Below, one piece after another: positions 25,969 to 34,049 of a DNA stretch of 49,152 bases (positions are counted from its first letter, which is position 1; each line of letters starts with the position of its first letter). The stretch lies in the NCBI GenBank assembly GCA_009726095.1, contig WLMZ01000013.1, forward strand, positions 1 through 49,152, written 5' to 3'. Below the pieces are notes generated by a model that ran no database searches, had not been told where the DNA came from, and saw only the letters and a list, made by a program, of their open reading frames with translations. A program made the translations under genes and the position numbers. The DNA is from Actinomycetota bacterium (GTDB taxonomy: Bacteria; Actinomycetota; Acidimicrobiia; Acidimicrobiales; Ilumatobacteraceae).

Positions 25969-26556
25969 TCAGCCACAGCCGGGGATGGGCCCGGTGGCAC
26001 CGAGGCTGATCAGGGCGCAGAAGCTCTCGGCGCCCACCTTCCAGACCCCGTCTCTGCGCACCGAGATGCCCTGCGAATCGGGCAGTGCAACCACCCCGTT
26101 CAAGAGCACGTCGTAGGTGACCGTTGCCTGATCAGGCGCCGTGAGTTCGACGGACTTCACCACGGCGCTGGCCTGTGCTTGCAGCGGGTCCGTGGCGCGC
26201 AGCTCGAGGGCCTGCTGCAGAGCTGGCCCATTCTCGAGCAGCGCGACGCGATCAGCAATCGCGGTGGTCGGCAGGAAGAAGCGCTCCCAGTTGGCGGTGA
26301 TCTCGGCCTTGGCCTTGGCGGGATCCTGCGTTGTGGTGGTGGGGCTGGCCGTGGTGGCCGGCGCGATGGTTGTGGGCATGGTGACCGTGGGCGCTGTGCT
26401 GTTGGCTGTCGTCGCCGGGGTTGTTGTGGCCGGGGTTGTTGTGGCCGGGGTCGTCGGGTTACTGGAGGACCGGCGCCCGCACCCCGCGATGAGCAACACT
26501 GCGCAGACGGTCGTGACGAACACGGCGCTGTGGAGCGTCTTTCGTTGGTGGATCAT
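25969..26556 (-). CDS. Secreted lipoprotein with Thr/Pro-rich linker, function unknown
   Basis: 195 residues. The N-terminus is a lipoprotein signal with lipobox LIAGC (Cys near residue 25). A low-complexity linker of repeated TTPAT units at about residues 33-75 follows. The C-terminal 110 residues (WERFFLPTTAIADRVALLEN opening, then ATVTYDVLLNG, VRRDGVWKV, ending in CALISLG) resemble the small alpha-beta domains of actinobacterial surface lipoproteins that assess as NTF2-like folds, a weak guess. The ATG at 26556 is preceded by GGAGG at 6-bp spacing. It leads a probable operon with the ABC remnant and the enoyl-CoA hydratase. Confidence 0.8.
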   Translation of the reverse strand: MIHQRKTLHSAVFVTTVCAVLLIAGCGRRSSSNPTTPATTTPATTTPATTANSTAPTVTMPTTIAPATTASPTTTTQDPAKAKAEITANWERFFLPTTAIADRVALLENGPALQQALELRATDPLQAQASAVVKSVELTAPDQATVTYDVLLNGVVALPDSQGISVRRDGVWKVGAESFCALISLGATGPIPGCG

Positions 26557-26669
26557 GAATACCTCCGGCGGTGTCGCCCGTTGTTGCAGCTGTGTCCAAC
26601 AGTCTGGCCGCAGCCGCCTGTTGCAACGAGAGGCAGAGGGCCCGCGTTTGGAACTAGCGTGCCGAAGGG

Positions 26670-27173
26670 ATGACCGTTGATGCCCCCCGCCTCGAACCCG
26701 ACCAGACCCGAACGCGCCTCGCCGGGCGTGGGTGGCTCGGCACGACATTGGCGCTGGCCGGGGCGGTCCTGTCGTTCCTTGGATGGTACGGCGTGTCCGG
26801 CACGGCCACCGTGGGCGAGCAACTGCCGTATCTTGCGTCGGCCTCGATCCCCGGTGCAGCGCTGATCGTGGCCGCCGCCATCGTGTTGGCGCGCGAGTCG
26901 GGGCAGCGCACCGAGCACCGCACCGATGCGCTGATCGCCGAGCTGCACTCCCTGCTCGTGCAGGAAACGGCAGCGTCGGCCACGACCCGGCTGGCTGAGC
27001 CCACGGTGCCATCGGGGGCGCTGGTCGTCGTACCCGGCGGCGGGCGTTATCACCGTGCGATGTGCGCTCTCGTGGTGGGCAAGTCCGGGGTCGAGGAGAT
27101 CGATGCCGCTGCCGCTGGCGAGCAACACCTGCTCGCCTGTCCGGTCTGCGAACCCGACAAGCCGGCGGCCTGA
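26670..27173 (+). CDS. Two-helix membrane protein heading the liv operon, function unknown
   Basis: 167 residues. Two hydrophobic segments near residues 22-45 and 53-75 are followed by a helical cytoplasmic stretch and a C-terminal tail with RYHRAMCALV and, 35 residues on, CPVCEP. The His plus three Cys arrangement resembles a small metal-binding site, loosely like the Ada YHxxxC motif. I do not recognise the family. The stop is 2 bp before the ATG of the fused permease, so it is probably part of the branched-chain amino-acid ABC transporter operon, perhaps as a regulator or accessory subunit. Confidence 0.7.
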   Translation: MTVDAPRLEPDQTRTRLAGRGWLGTTLALAGAVLSFLGWYGVSGTATVGEQLPYLASASIPGAALIVAAAIVLARESGQRTEHRTDALIAELHSLLVQETAASATTRLAEPTVPSGALVVVPGGGRYHRAMCALVVGKSGVEEIDAAAAGEQHLLACPVCEPDKPAA

Positions 27174-27175
27174 CC

Positions 27176-29149
27176 ATGCTGACGCTCGAACTGGCACTCG
27201 CTGGTCTGGGCATCGGCTCGATTGCAGCCCTGGCCGGGCTGGGCCTGTTGGTCACCTACCGTCTCACTGGCGTGTTCAACTTGGCGTTCGGCGCCATCGC
27301 CATGGCTGCCGCCTATCTGCTGTGGCAGGCCGTGCGCGTCTGGCACTGGCCGCTGGCGCTCGCCGCTGTGGTGGATGTGCTGGTGATCTGCCCGATCTTC
27401 GGGGTGCTGCTCGAACGGTTCGTCTTTCGTCCGTTGCAGCGCCGTGCGGCGGCCCCGGCAGAGAAACTGGTTGCCTCGCTCGGTGTGTTCGTGGTGCTGC
27501 TCGGTGGTGCAGTGCTGGTGTGGGGAGCACAGGCCCGGCTGGATGCCCCGTCGTTGGTGCCGTACCGGCAACTGCCCCTGCCCGGTGGTGTGCAACTCCC
27601 GCTCAGCACCGTGGTTGATCTTGCGGTCATCATCGTGGTCGGTATTGGGCTGGCGCTCGGTCAGCGCACGCGCCTCGGTCTGCGCGTGCGCGCCGTGGTC
27701 GAGCAACGCGAGCTCGCCGAACTGCAGGGCCTCGATGCGAATCGTGTGGCGGCGCTCGGCTGGGCCATTGGTTCGATGTTGGCCGGAGTTGCGGGCGTCT
27801 TGATGGCACCGACGTTGCGGCTACAACCGTATGGGTTGACGCTGGTGATGCTGGAGACCATGGCCGTGGTCGTGGTGGCGCAGCTCACCAGCCCAGTGCG
27901 GGCCATTGCCGCAGGGCTCATGGTGGGGGTGATCCAGGCCGAGTTGGCCCGTGTGCACCTCGGCGGTTACAGCGGTGCGCTGTTCGACGCGCTGACGGCC
28001 AACCTGTTCGTGGTGGCGCTGCTGGTGGCGCTGCTGATCGTGCGGCGGTTGAACGAGACAGGTGGTGACGATGCCGGCACCACGGCGCGCCTCACCACGC
28101 GCGGCGAACTGGCATCCGCGCGCGGTTGGTGGCTCGTGCCGGCGCTCACCCTTGCGGCACCGCTGATGTTCAACGCGCAGGACCGTCGGGTGGCCCTGGC
28201 CGTACCGGCCTTGGCCATTGTGTTGGTTTCGATCGTGGTCGTCAGCGGGTACAGCGGGCAGATCTCGCTGGGTCAGGCTGGTTTTGCCGGGCTGGGCGCC
28301 CTGATCGCTGCTCGCCTCGCGGCTGGCACCATGCCCGGCTTCGGGCGCATTCCGGGCGTGGCCGTACTGGTGATGGTTCCATTGCTCATGGTGCCCATCG
28401 GTTTGCTCCTCGGTTGGCCGGCCATCCGGCGACGCGGTTTGTTCCTGGCGCTGACCACGTTTGCCTTCAGCGTGGCCGTGAGTCGTTTCGTGTTCGACCA
28501 ACCGTCGGTCACCAGCGGTCTCACCGTGCATCCCCCCGATGCGTTTGGTTCTGACAACAACTTCTATGTCCTCGAACTGCTCTGCCTGGCCGCTGCGTTC
28601 CTCGTGGTGCGCAACCTGCACAATGGGCGTGTCGGGCGGGCCCTGATTGCAGTTCGCGACGACGAATCCGGTGCGCTTGCGTGTGGGGTCGATGTCCGTC
28701 GCCTGAAGCTGCTGGTGTTTGCTGCGAGTGCAGCGTTGGCGGCTCTCGGGGGGGCGTTGCTGGCGATGGGATCACGCGCCTTCGACACCGGCGCGTTCGA
28801 CCCGACGCGCGGGCTCATCTGGTTTGCCGCCGTCGTCGTGTTTGGCATCGACAGTGCGCCCGGTGCAGTGATCGGTGCCGGTGTGCTGGTGGCCCTCGAT
28901 GCGGGCCTCCCGCAGGGCAGCTCCATTCTCGTCATCGGTCTGTGTGCGCTGTTGCTTGGGCGCATGCCGGGTGGCCTGTTGCACTCGATGCATCGACTGT
29001 TCGATCACACCGTTCGCCGGATCGCACCCGGGATCGTGCCCGATGTGCGCCAACGCCCGACCCGTGCGGTCCAGCTCACGCCAGCGGGTCGTGCCATGGT
29101 GGGCCAGCTGCGCCGCCGTGCGGCGGGTGGGCAGGGCGTCACACCGTGA
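27176..29149 (+). CDS. Branched-chain amino-acid type ABC permease, LivH-LivM fusion
   Basis: A 657-residue double permease of about 16-18 membrane helices. Residues 1 to about 290 are LivH-like (GLLVTYRLTGVFNLAFGAIA near 25-44, LERFVFRPL, TRLGLRVRAVVEQRELAELQ). Residues about 325-610 are LivM-like (VVSGYSGQISLGQAGFAGLG, then RRGLFLALTTFAFSV and VGRALIAVRDDESGALACGV). In many bacteria these are two genes; here one chain could provide both halves of the channel. A C-terminal tail of about 60 residues is polar. It is followed by LivG and LivF ATPases, and a solute-binding lipoprotein is encoded convergently. The transported substrate is not given by sequence. Confidence 0.9.
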   Translation: MLTLELALAGLGIGSIAALAGLGLLVTYRLTGVFNLAFGAIAMAAAYLLWQAVRVWHWPLALAAVVDVLVICPIFGVLLERFVFRPLQRRAAAPAEKLVASLGVFVVLLGGAVLVWGAQARLDAPSLVPYRQLPLPGGVQLPLSTVVDLAVIIVVGIGLALGQRTRLGLRVRAVVEQRELAELQGLDANRVAALGWAIGSMLAGVAGVLMAPTLRLQPYGLTLVMLETMAVVVVAQLTSPVRAIAAGLMVGVIQAELARVHLGGYSGALFDALTANLFVVALLVALLIVRRLNETGGDDAGTTARLTTRGELASARGWWLVPALTLAAPLMFNAQDRRVALAVPALAIVLVSIVVVSGYSGQISLGQAGFAGLGALIAARLAAGTMPGFGRIPGVAVLVMVPLLMVPIGLLLGWPAIRRRGLFLALTTFAFSVAVSRFVFDQPSVTSGLTVHPPDAFGSDNNFYVLELLCLAAAFLVVRNLHNGRVGRALIAVRDDESGALACGVDVRRLKLLVFAASAALAALGGALLAMGSRAFDTGAFDPTRGLIWFAAVVVFGIDSAPGAVIGAGVLVALDAGLPQGSSILVIGLCALLLGRMPGGLLHSMHRLFDHTVRRIAPGIVPDVRQRPTRAVQLTPAGRAMVGQLRRRAAGGQGVTP

Positions 29150-29191
29150 GCGTCACACCGTGAGCGTCACACCGTGAGCGTCACACCGTGA
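29136..29191 (+). repeat. Four 14-bp tandem repeats copying the permease stop / livG start junction
   Basis: GCGTCACACCGTGA is repeated four times head to tail (29136, 29150, 29164, 29178), without a mismatch. Copy one holds the permease TGA and copy four holds the livG GTG. Every copy carries a GTGA, so each internal junction reads as a stop overlapping a start. The three intervening frames each run GTG-AGC-GTC-ACA-CCG-TGA, i.e. the pentapeptide MSVTP, ending on the next GTGA. Confidence 0.95.
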
Positions 29192-29970
29192 GCACCACAT
29201 TGCAGGCGCTGGGCCTCAGCAAGAGCTACAACGACGTACTCATTGTCGATCATGTCGATTTCAGTGCCGAGGCCGGCCGGATCACGGTCATCGTCGGCCC
29301 CAACGGCGCCGGCAAGACCACCCTGTTCAACTGCCTTTCTGGCGTCGAGCCCATCGACGCCGGTGTCGTGCTGCATCGGGGTGACGATGTCACCGGATGG
29401 TCGCCCGATGCGCTGTCCAGACGTGGCCTGGCGCGCACCTTTCAACGGTCGTCGGTGTTCCCCACACTCACCGTTTCCGACAACCTGCGTGTCGCCGCCG
29501 AGAACCACGGGCGCCGCGGCATCTTGCGCGGCGTGGTCGGGATGCGCGATCCGGGTCGACGACGGGCGGTGCGCACCGTACGCACCGTGCTCGCCGAACT
29601 CGGGCTGTCGGCCATCGCCGACGTGCGCGCAGCAGTCTTGCCGTCAGGCACCCTACGCCTGGTGGAGCTCGGCCGGGCGTTGTGTGGGCAGCCCGACACC
29701 TTGCTGCTCGACGAGCCGGCGAGTGGTCTCGACGACGCCGAGACCGAGGAGTTCCACCAACTGCTGCACCGGTTGGCGGCGCGCGAGTTGGCCGTGGTGA
29801 TGGTCGAACACGACCTCGAGCTGGTCGACGAAACGGCAGACGTCGTCTATGTGATGGATGCGGGCCGGGTCGTGGCCGTCGGGCCACCCGGCGACGTGCT
29901 GGGTCGCAGCGACGTGCAGGCACGATTGTTCGGTCACCTGATTGACCGCCCGCTGGACCAGGCGCCATGA
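29188..29970 (+). CDS. livG: Branched-chain amino-acid type ABC transporter ATPase (LivG-like)
   Basis: A 260-residue nucleotide-binding subunit on the cytoplasmic face. Walker A GPNGAGKT at residues 37-44, LARTFQRSSVFPTLTV (the LivG Q-loop region), Walker B TLLLDEPASGLDD near 170-180, and the H-loop in VEHDLELV. The signature reads LPSGTLRLVELGRAL, so the usual GQ pair is changed, though LivG proteins are often variable here. The GTG start lies in the last of the 14-bp repeats. Its stop overlaps the livF ATG as ATGA. Confidence 0.92.
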   Translation: MSTTLQALGLSKSYNDVLIVDHVDFSAEAGRITVIVGPNGAGKTTLFNCLSGVEPIDAGVVLHRGDDVTGWSPDALSRRGLARTFQRSSVFPTLTVSDNLRVAAENHGRRGILRGVVGMRDPGRRRAVRTVRTVLAELGLSAIADVRAAVLPSGTLRLVELGRALCGQPDTLLLDEPASGLDDAETEEFHQLLHRLAARELAVVMVEHDLELVDETADVVYVMDAGRVVAVGPPGDVLGRSDVQARLFGHLIDRPLDQAP

Positions 29971-30647
29971 GCTCGGGGCTCGATGTCGTCGACCTGCGGG
30001 CCGGGTACGGCGCCGTGGAGGCGCTCCACGGTGTGACCCTCAGTTTCCCGTTGGGTGCTGTCGTTGCCCTGCTCGGGCGCAACGGTGCGGGAAAGTCCAG
30101 CCTGCTGCGCGTCATGGCCGGCACCGTTGCGGTGTCGTCGGGCCGGGTGAGCTGGCGGGGTCGTGACCTCGCTCGGCTCCCGCCGGATCAGCGTGTCGTC
30201 GCCGGGCTCACCTCGATCCCCGATGCTCCCAACGTGTTCCACGGGCTCACCGTGGCCGAGAATCTTGCGGTGTTCGGGCAGGGCATTGCGCCGGATCCCG
30301 TTTTCGAGGTCTTCCCCGAGCTGCGTGACAAGGCCTCGCGGCTGGCAGGAACCCTGTCGGGCGGCGAGCGTCAAATGGTCGCCCTCGGCCGGCTACTGCT
30401 GCGGCCGGGTCAGGCGTTGCTGCTCGACGAAGCCAGTCGGGGACTCTCGGTCGGCGCCGTCGAACGGCTCTACGCCGTGCTCGATGACCTGGCCACGCCA
30501 GAGCGCACCATCGTGGTGGTCGAGCAGTATCAACCAGACATTCTTCGCCGGGCCGACCTCGTCTATGTGCTGTCACGCGGCGAGGTGGCGTGGGCGGGCG
30601 AGCCGGGCGAACTGGCGGCGGGCCGTTTGCCGACGGCGTTCGGGTGA
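29967..30647 (+). CDS. livF: Branched-chain amino-acid type ABC transporter ATPase (LivF-like)
   Basis: A 226-residue second ATPase of the liv system. Walker A GRNGAGKS (37-44), SIPDAPNVFHGLTVAENL in the Q-loop region, an intact signature LSGGERQMVALGRLL and Walker B ALLLDEAS, where the usual Pro after the Glu is Ala. The H-loop residue is not a clear His: the segment reads VVVEQYQPD, with Gln instead of His, as LivF proteins often have VEQN. Translation is coupled to livG by ATGA. It converges with the solute-binding protein gene, 7 bp away. Confidence 0.92.
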   Translation: MSSGLDVVDLRAGYGAVEALHGVTLSFPLGAVVALLGRNGAGKSSLLRVMAGTVAVSSGRVSWRGRDLARLPPDQRVVAGLTSIPDAPNVFHGLTVAENLAVFGQGIAPDPVFEVFPELRDKASRLAGTLSGGERQMVALGRLLLRPGQALLLDEASRGLSVGAVERLYAVLDDLATPERTIVVVEQYQPDILRRADLVYVLSRGEVAWAGEPGELAAGRLPTAFG

Positions 30648-30654
30648 CGCGCCG

Positions 30655-32007
30655 CTAGGGCGAGTACGACACGTTCGCCACGTCGTAACAGATGGCCTGC
30701 TTGTCGGGCGTGGTGCTGACCCAGCCGCCGGTGCCGTCATTGGCGTCGTCACGCCACCGGGCAGCGAACATACAGTTGTTCACCGTGGTCGGGGGCACCG
30801 GCTGCACCACGAAGTCTCGCGGCGTGAGGCCACCGTGGGCGTCGTATGGTTCGGCGCGGCCGAGATAGGCCTCGACGCAGACCCGGGTCAGCGCCTCGCC
30901 GCATGACGCCATCGCGTCGGCGAGCCACTGTGCGCCCGCCCAACCCTCGAGCTCCCACATCGAGAGCTTGTCCTCGCGGTCGGGGAAGGCGTCGCGCATC
31001 TCGGTGCGGAATCTGGCGATGGTCGCGTTGTCGGTGTCCATGTAGTTGCGTGTCGTCGCCGTGGCGTAGAGCGAGTTGCGGCAGGTGGCCGAACGGCCGT
31101 AATCGGTACGGGCCGATTCGTTCCACGCCTGCACGGTCACGGCCTTGGCCTTGACCGTCAGCCCGGCCGAATCCATGGCCGTGCACAGGCTCACGTTGCC
31201 CGCCGAATCGAGGGCGTCGAAGACGATATCGACGCCGCGTGATCGCATGTCGATGGCGGCTGCATCCCATGACGGCACGGCGAAGTCGAGCTGCTCGCGA
31301 ACCACGGTGTACCCCTCGACCGCCAGCGCCTTGGCAGTGAGGTTGGCGAAACGCATTGAGTCCGCCTGGTTGTAGGCCACGACCCCGGCCGTTTTGACCC
31401 CGAGGGTCTGCTTGAAATACCGGTAGACCTCGGTGCCGCCGTAGAGCTTGCCGTTCCAGCCGATGGTGCCGTCGCGCGGTGCGGAGCTGCCGTAGATCGA
31501 CCAGAGGTGGCGATACTGCTCGTACGCGTTGCTGATCGGTTGCCCGCCGACATCGGGCACTGCGTGTTCGTCCACGTACGAGGCGCCGGCGTAGTCGAAG
31601 ATGCTGTTGCCGACAAACGCGAAGATCTTGTCGGTATCGATGAGCTTGTTGACGCAACGCCGGTTGCCGGTACCGGTGGCGCCGTCGTCGCACACCACCA
31701 GATCGACCCGCCGGCCGTTGATCCCGCCGCTCGCGTTGAGCGCAGCGACGAAGGCCCGGGCGCCGTACATCGGTGCGCTGAACGTCTCGGCCCCCAGCGG
31801 GCTGGTCTTGCTGACGATGAGCCCGAGCTTGATCGACGATGCTGTCACGCCGACATCGCTCGATTGTGCAGGCGGGGCTGACGTGTCGGGAGGGTTCGAG
31901 CCGTGAGCCGGGGTGGTGTCGAAGGCGGTCTCGGACAGGCGGGTGCCGCATCCGGAGACGAACATGCCGGCACCCAGCAACGCAACGAGGCACCGCCCTC
32001 GGATCAT
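30655..32007 (-). CDS. ABC transporter solute-binding lipoprotein (LivK-like)
   Basis: A 450-residue periplasmic-binding-protein-like lipoprotein. The signal ends with lipobox VSGC (Cys near residue 20), followed by a Ser/Pro linker and a type I binding fold: IKLGLIVSKTSPLG, GARAFVAALNASGGINGRRV (the Leu/Ile/Val-BP signature) and KLIDTDKIFAFVGN. It has about eight cysteines, more than usual, which may form disulfides. It is transcribed against livF, yet its ATG overlaps the DUF2017 stop (ATGA), so it is translated in the clpS operon. It is the likely substrate receptor of the adjacent permease; inferred from family and place. Confidence 0.88.
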   Translation of the reverse strand: MIRGRCLVALLGAGMFVSGCGTRLSETAFDTTPAHGSNPPDTSAPPAQSSDVGVTASSIKLGLIVSKTSPLGAETFSAPMYGARAFVAALNASGGINGRRVDLVVCDDGATGTGNRRCVNKLIDTDKIFAFVGNSIFDYAGASYVDEHAVPDVGGQPISNAYEQYRHLWSIYGSSAPRDGTIGWNGKLYGGTEVYRYFKQTLGVKTAGVVAYNQADSMRFANLTAKALAVEGYTVVREQLDFAVPSWDAAAIDMRSRGVDIVFDALDSAGNVSLCTAMDSAGLTVKAKAVTVQAWNESARTDYGRSATCRNSLYATATTRNYMDTDNATIARFRTEMRDAFPDREDKLSMWELEGWAGAQWLADAMASCGEALTRVCVEAYLGRAEPYDAHGGLTPRDFVVQPVPPTTVNNCMFAARWRDDANDGTGGWVSTTPDKQAICYDVANVSYSP

Positions 32008-32534
32008 GCCAGTGCCTGTCCGGATCGGCCCTGCCCTGCTTGGGCCTGGAGGGCCTGCATGCACCAGTCGAGCACCCAGCTGAGAAAGGCGTAGAGATGG
32101 TATTCGCCCACGAGCGGATGGTCATCGGTGATGTCGTCAAGGTCATGGTCCTCGTCGACGTCGAGCACGGTACCGAGCACCAACCGCACGCCGTTCAGCG
32201 CTTGAACGAACGCAAGCATCTGAGCGTCGCTCAGCTGGGCACTGGCAGCACCGACGGTACCCAGGCAGCCCTCGACCAGATCGAGGCCCTTCAGTCGCGA
32301 GGTCACCAGGTCCTCGCGCATCAGGCGCTGGTACTCGTCGTCCATGGCCCGGTCACCCTCTTGGTGATAGGCGGTCGGGAACAGGCGGCGCACCCGGTCG
32401 TCATCGGTGGAGCCCAGCAACAGCGAGCGCATCTCGCCCATCAGTCGAGCAATGAGGTCGCGCTCCTCGAACTGCAGGTTGATGCGGTACCCACCGCCGT
32501 ACCGTTCGACCGTGGGCTTGGGCTTGCGTGCCAC
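32004..32534 (-). CDS. DUF2017 family protein
   Basis: 176 residues matching the actinobacterial DUF2017 family, which is regularly encoded beside clpS. It opens with RKPKPTVERYGGGYRINLQF and has EERDLIARLMGEMRSLL, RRLFPTAYHQEGDRAMDDEY and a C-terminal YAFLSWVLDWCMQAL helix. All-helical and cytoplasmic by appearance; function unknown. The GTG ending at 32534 lies 2 bp after the clpS stop and gives the family N-terminus, although the frame is open further. Its TGA overlaps the solute-binding protein ATG. Confidence 0.85.
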   Translation of the reverse strand: MARKPKPTVERYGGGYRINLQFEERDLIARLMGEMRSLLLGSTDDDRVRRLFPTAYHQEGDRAMDDEYQRLMREDLVTSRLKGLDLVEGCLGTVGAASAQLSDAQMLAFVQALNGVRLVLGTVLDVDEDHDLDDITDDHPLVGEYHLYAFLSWVLDWCMQALQAQAGQGRSGQALA

Positions 32535-32536
32535 GG

Positions 32537-32845
32537 CTAGGTGTCGTCTCGTTGCATGGTGGCCCAGAGACCGTGTTCGTGCAACCGGAACACATCGAGC
32601 TCGGCCTTCTCGCGGGTGCCGTTGGATACCACCGCGCGGCCCTTTTCGTGGACGTCGAGCATCAGCTCGGTGGCCTTGTCGAGGCTGTACCCGAACAGCT
32701 TCTGGAACACGAACGTGACGTAGCTCATCAGGTTGATCGGGTCGTTCCACACCAGCACGATCCAGGGAATGTCAGGCTTGACAGTCGCGTCCACATCGGG
32801 TCGATCGACCACGGTGGGGCTCGGGGCGCTGGCCATGCTGTTCAT
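32537..32845 (-). CDS. clpS: ATP-dependent Clp protease adaptor ClpS
   Basis: About 102 residues. The adaptor core is clear: [17 protein letters not shown] (with the Asn-Asp pair that contacts the N-degron), [34 protein letters not shown] and [10 protein letters not shown]. It delivers N-end-rule substrates to ClpC/ClpA-ClpP. Three in-frame ATGs (32857, 32845, 32836) are possible starts; I take the middle one for family length. First gene of the clpS, DUF2017, solute-binding protein operon and divergent from ctaB. Confidence 0.93.
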   Translation of the reverse strand: MNSMASAPSPTVVDRPDVDATVKPDIPWIVLVWNDPINLMSYVTFVFQKLFGYSLDKATELMLDVHEKGRAVVSNGTREKAELDVFRLHEHGLWATMQRDDT

Positions 32846-32939
32846 ACTCGCGGACATTCTCGCGCTGACCGCGCAGAATCGGGTATTCACGGCTCCGGCA
32901 GTTAGGAACCCGTCGGAAAGCGCCCTACCATGAAGGCCA

Positions 32940-33887
32940 ATGTCCGTCGGTTCCCGTCCCCTCGTTCCGTCCCGGCTCGCGCCCGGCGGCATCAGCCACA
33001 GCAGCCGCCGCACGCCGCGCACCGTGGTCGGTGGCTACGTTGCGCTCACCAAGCCGCGCATCATCGAACTGCTGCTGATCACCACTGTTCCCACGATGGT
33101 CATGGCGCAAGCCGGTTGGCCCTCGACCAAGCTGGTGCTCATCACCTTGTTCGGCGGCACCCTGGCCGCTGGTGGGGCCAATGCCATCAACATGTACGTC
33201 GATCGCGACATCGACAAGCTGATGGTGCGCACCCAGGGCCGGCCGCTGGTCACTGGGCTGATCAAACCGCGCAATGCGCTGGTGTTCGCCGTGGTCCTGC
33301 AGATCATCGCCTTTGCCGTGCTCTGGAGCGGCGCCAACCTGCTGTCGGCTGTGCTGGCGTTGTCGGCGACGCTGTTCTACGTGTTCATCTACACCCTCTG
33401 GCTGAAGCGGACCAGCCGCCAGAACATCGTCATCGGTGGCGCTGCGGGCGCGATGCCCGTGCTCATTGGCTGGTCGGCCGTCACCAACGAGATCGCCTGG
33501 CCCCCGGTGCTGTTGTTCGGCATCATGTTCATGTGGACCCCACCGCACTTTTGGGCGCTGGCCATTCGCCACGTCGAGGACTATCGCGCCGCCAATGTCC
33601 CCATGCTCCCGGTTGTCGCCCCGCTCGAGCAGGTGTTGCGCCAGATGCTCGCCTACACGGTCATCATGGTGGCCGGCACGCTGGTGCTCATTCCCGTCGG
33701 CCACCTCGGCTGGATCTACGGCATCGGTGCCGCCGTCCTGGGCGCACTGTTCATTTTCGGCACGTTGGCGCTGTCGAAGAACCCCGAGCCACACAAGGCA
33801 ATGCGCCTGTTCGGCTACAGCATCAGCTACGTCACGCTGCTGTTCGGGGTGCTCACCGTTGATGTTCTCGTCCGGAACGGCTTTTGA
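32940..33887 (+). CDS. ctaB: Protoheme IX farnesyltransferase (heme O synthase)
   Basis: A 315-residue UbiA-family membrane prenyltransferase of about nine helices that attaches a farnesyl group to heme B for the oxidase. The first Asp-rich motif [12 protein letters not shown] is followed by [14 protein letters not shown], and the second conserved region is [30 protein letters not shown] comes next. All are typical of CtaB/CyoE. The ATG at 32940 is used. Its position at the head of the oxidase locus fits. No heme A synthase (ctaA) is in the window. Confidence 0.95.
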   Translation: MSVGSRPLVPSRLAPGGISHSSRRTPRTVVGGYVALTKPRIIELLLITTVPTMVMAQAGWPSTKLVLITLFGGTLAAGGANAINMYVDRDIDKLMVRTQGRPLVTGLIKPRNALVFAVVLQIIAFAVLWSGANLLSAVLALSATLFYVFIYTLWLKRTSRQNIVIGGAAGAMPVLIGWSAVTNEIAWPPVLLFGIMFMWTPPHFWALAIRHVEDYRAANVPMLPVVAPLEQVLRQMLAYTVIMVAGTLVLIPVGHLGWIYGIGAAVLGALFIFGTLALSKNPEPHKAMRLFGYSISYVTLLFGVLTVDVLVRNGF

Positions 33888-34049
33888 CGTATCACGGTCC
33901 CGGGCAAACTTTTTCGGCCGAACTGCGCGGAGATTTCGGCCCGCGGTGGTGGCTATGGGTAATGTCGAAGAAAGAACGGACCCGAATTTGAGCCGCTCCG
34001 GCGGTCGTACGCGCACCGCTATGTGCTGTTTCGAAATGAGCTGTTGCCC

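Noticed and set aside
29146..29191. The MSVTP minicistrons as separate genes
   Set aside because: Five codons each from a perfect tandem repeat; better treated as a coupling element than as protein genes.
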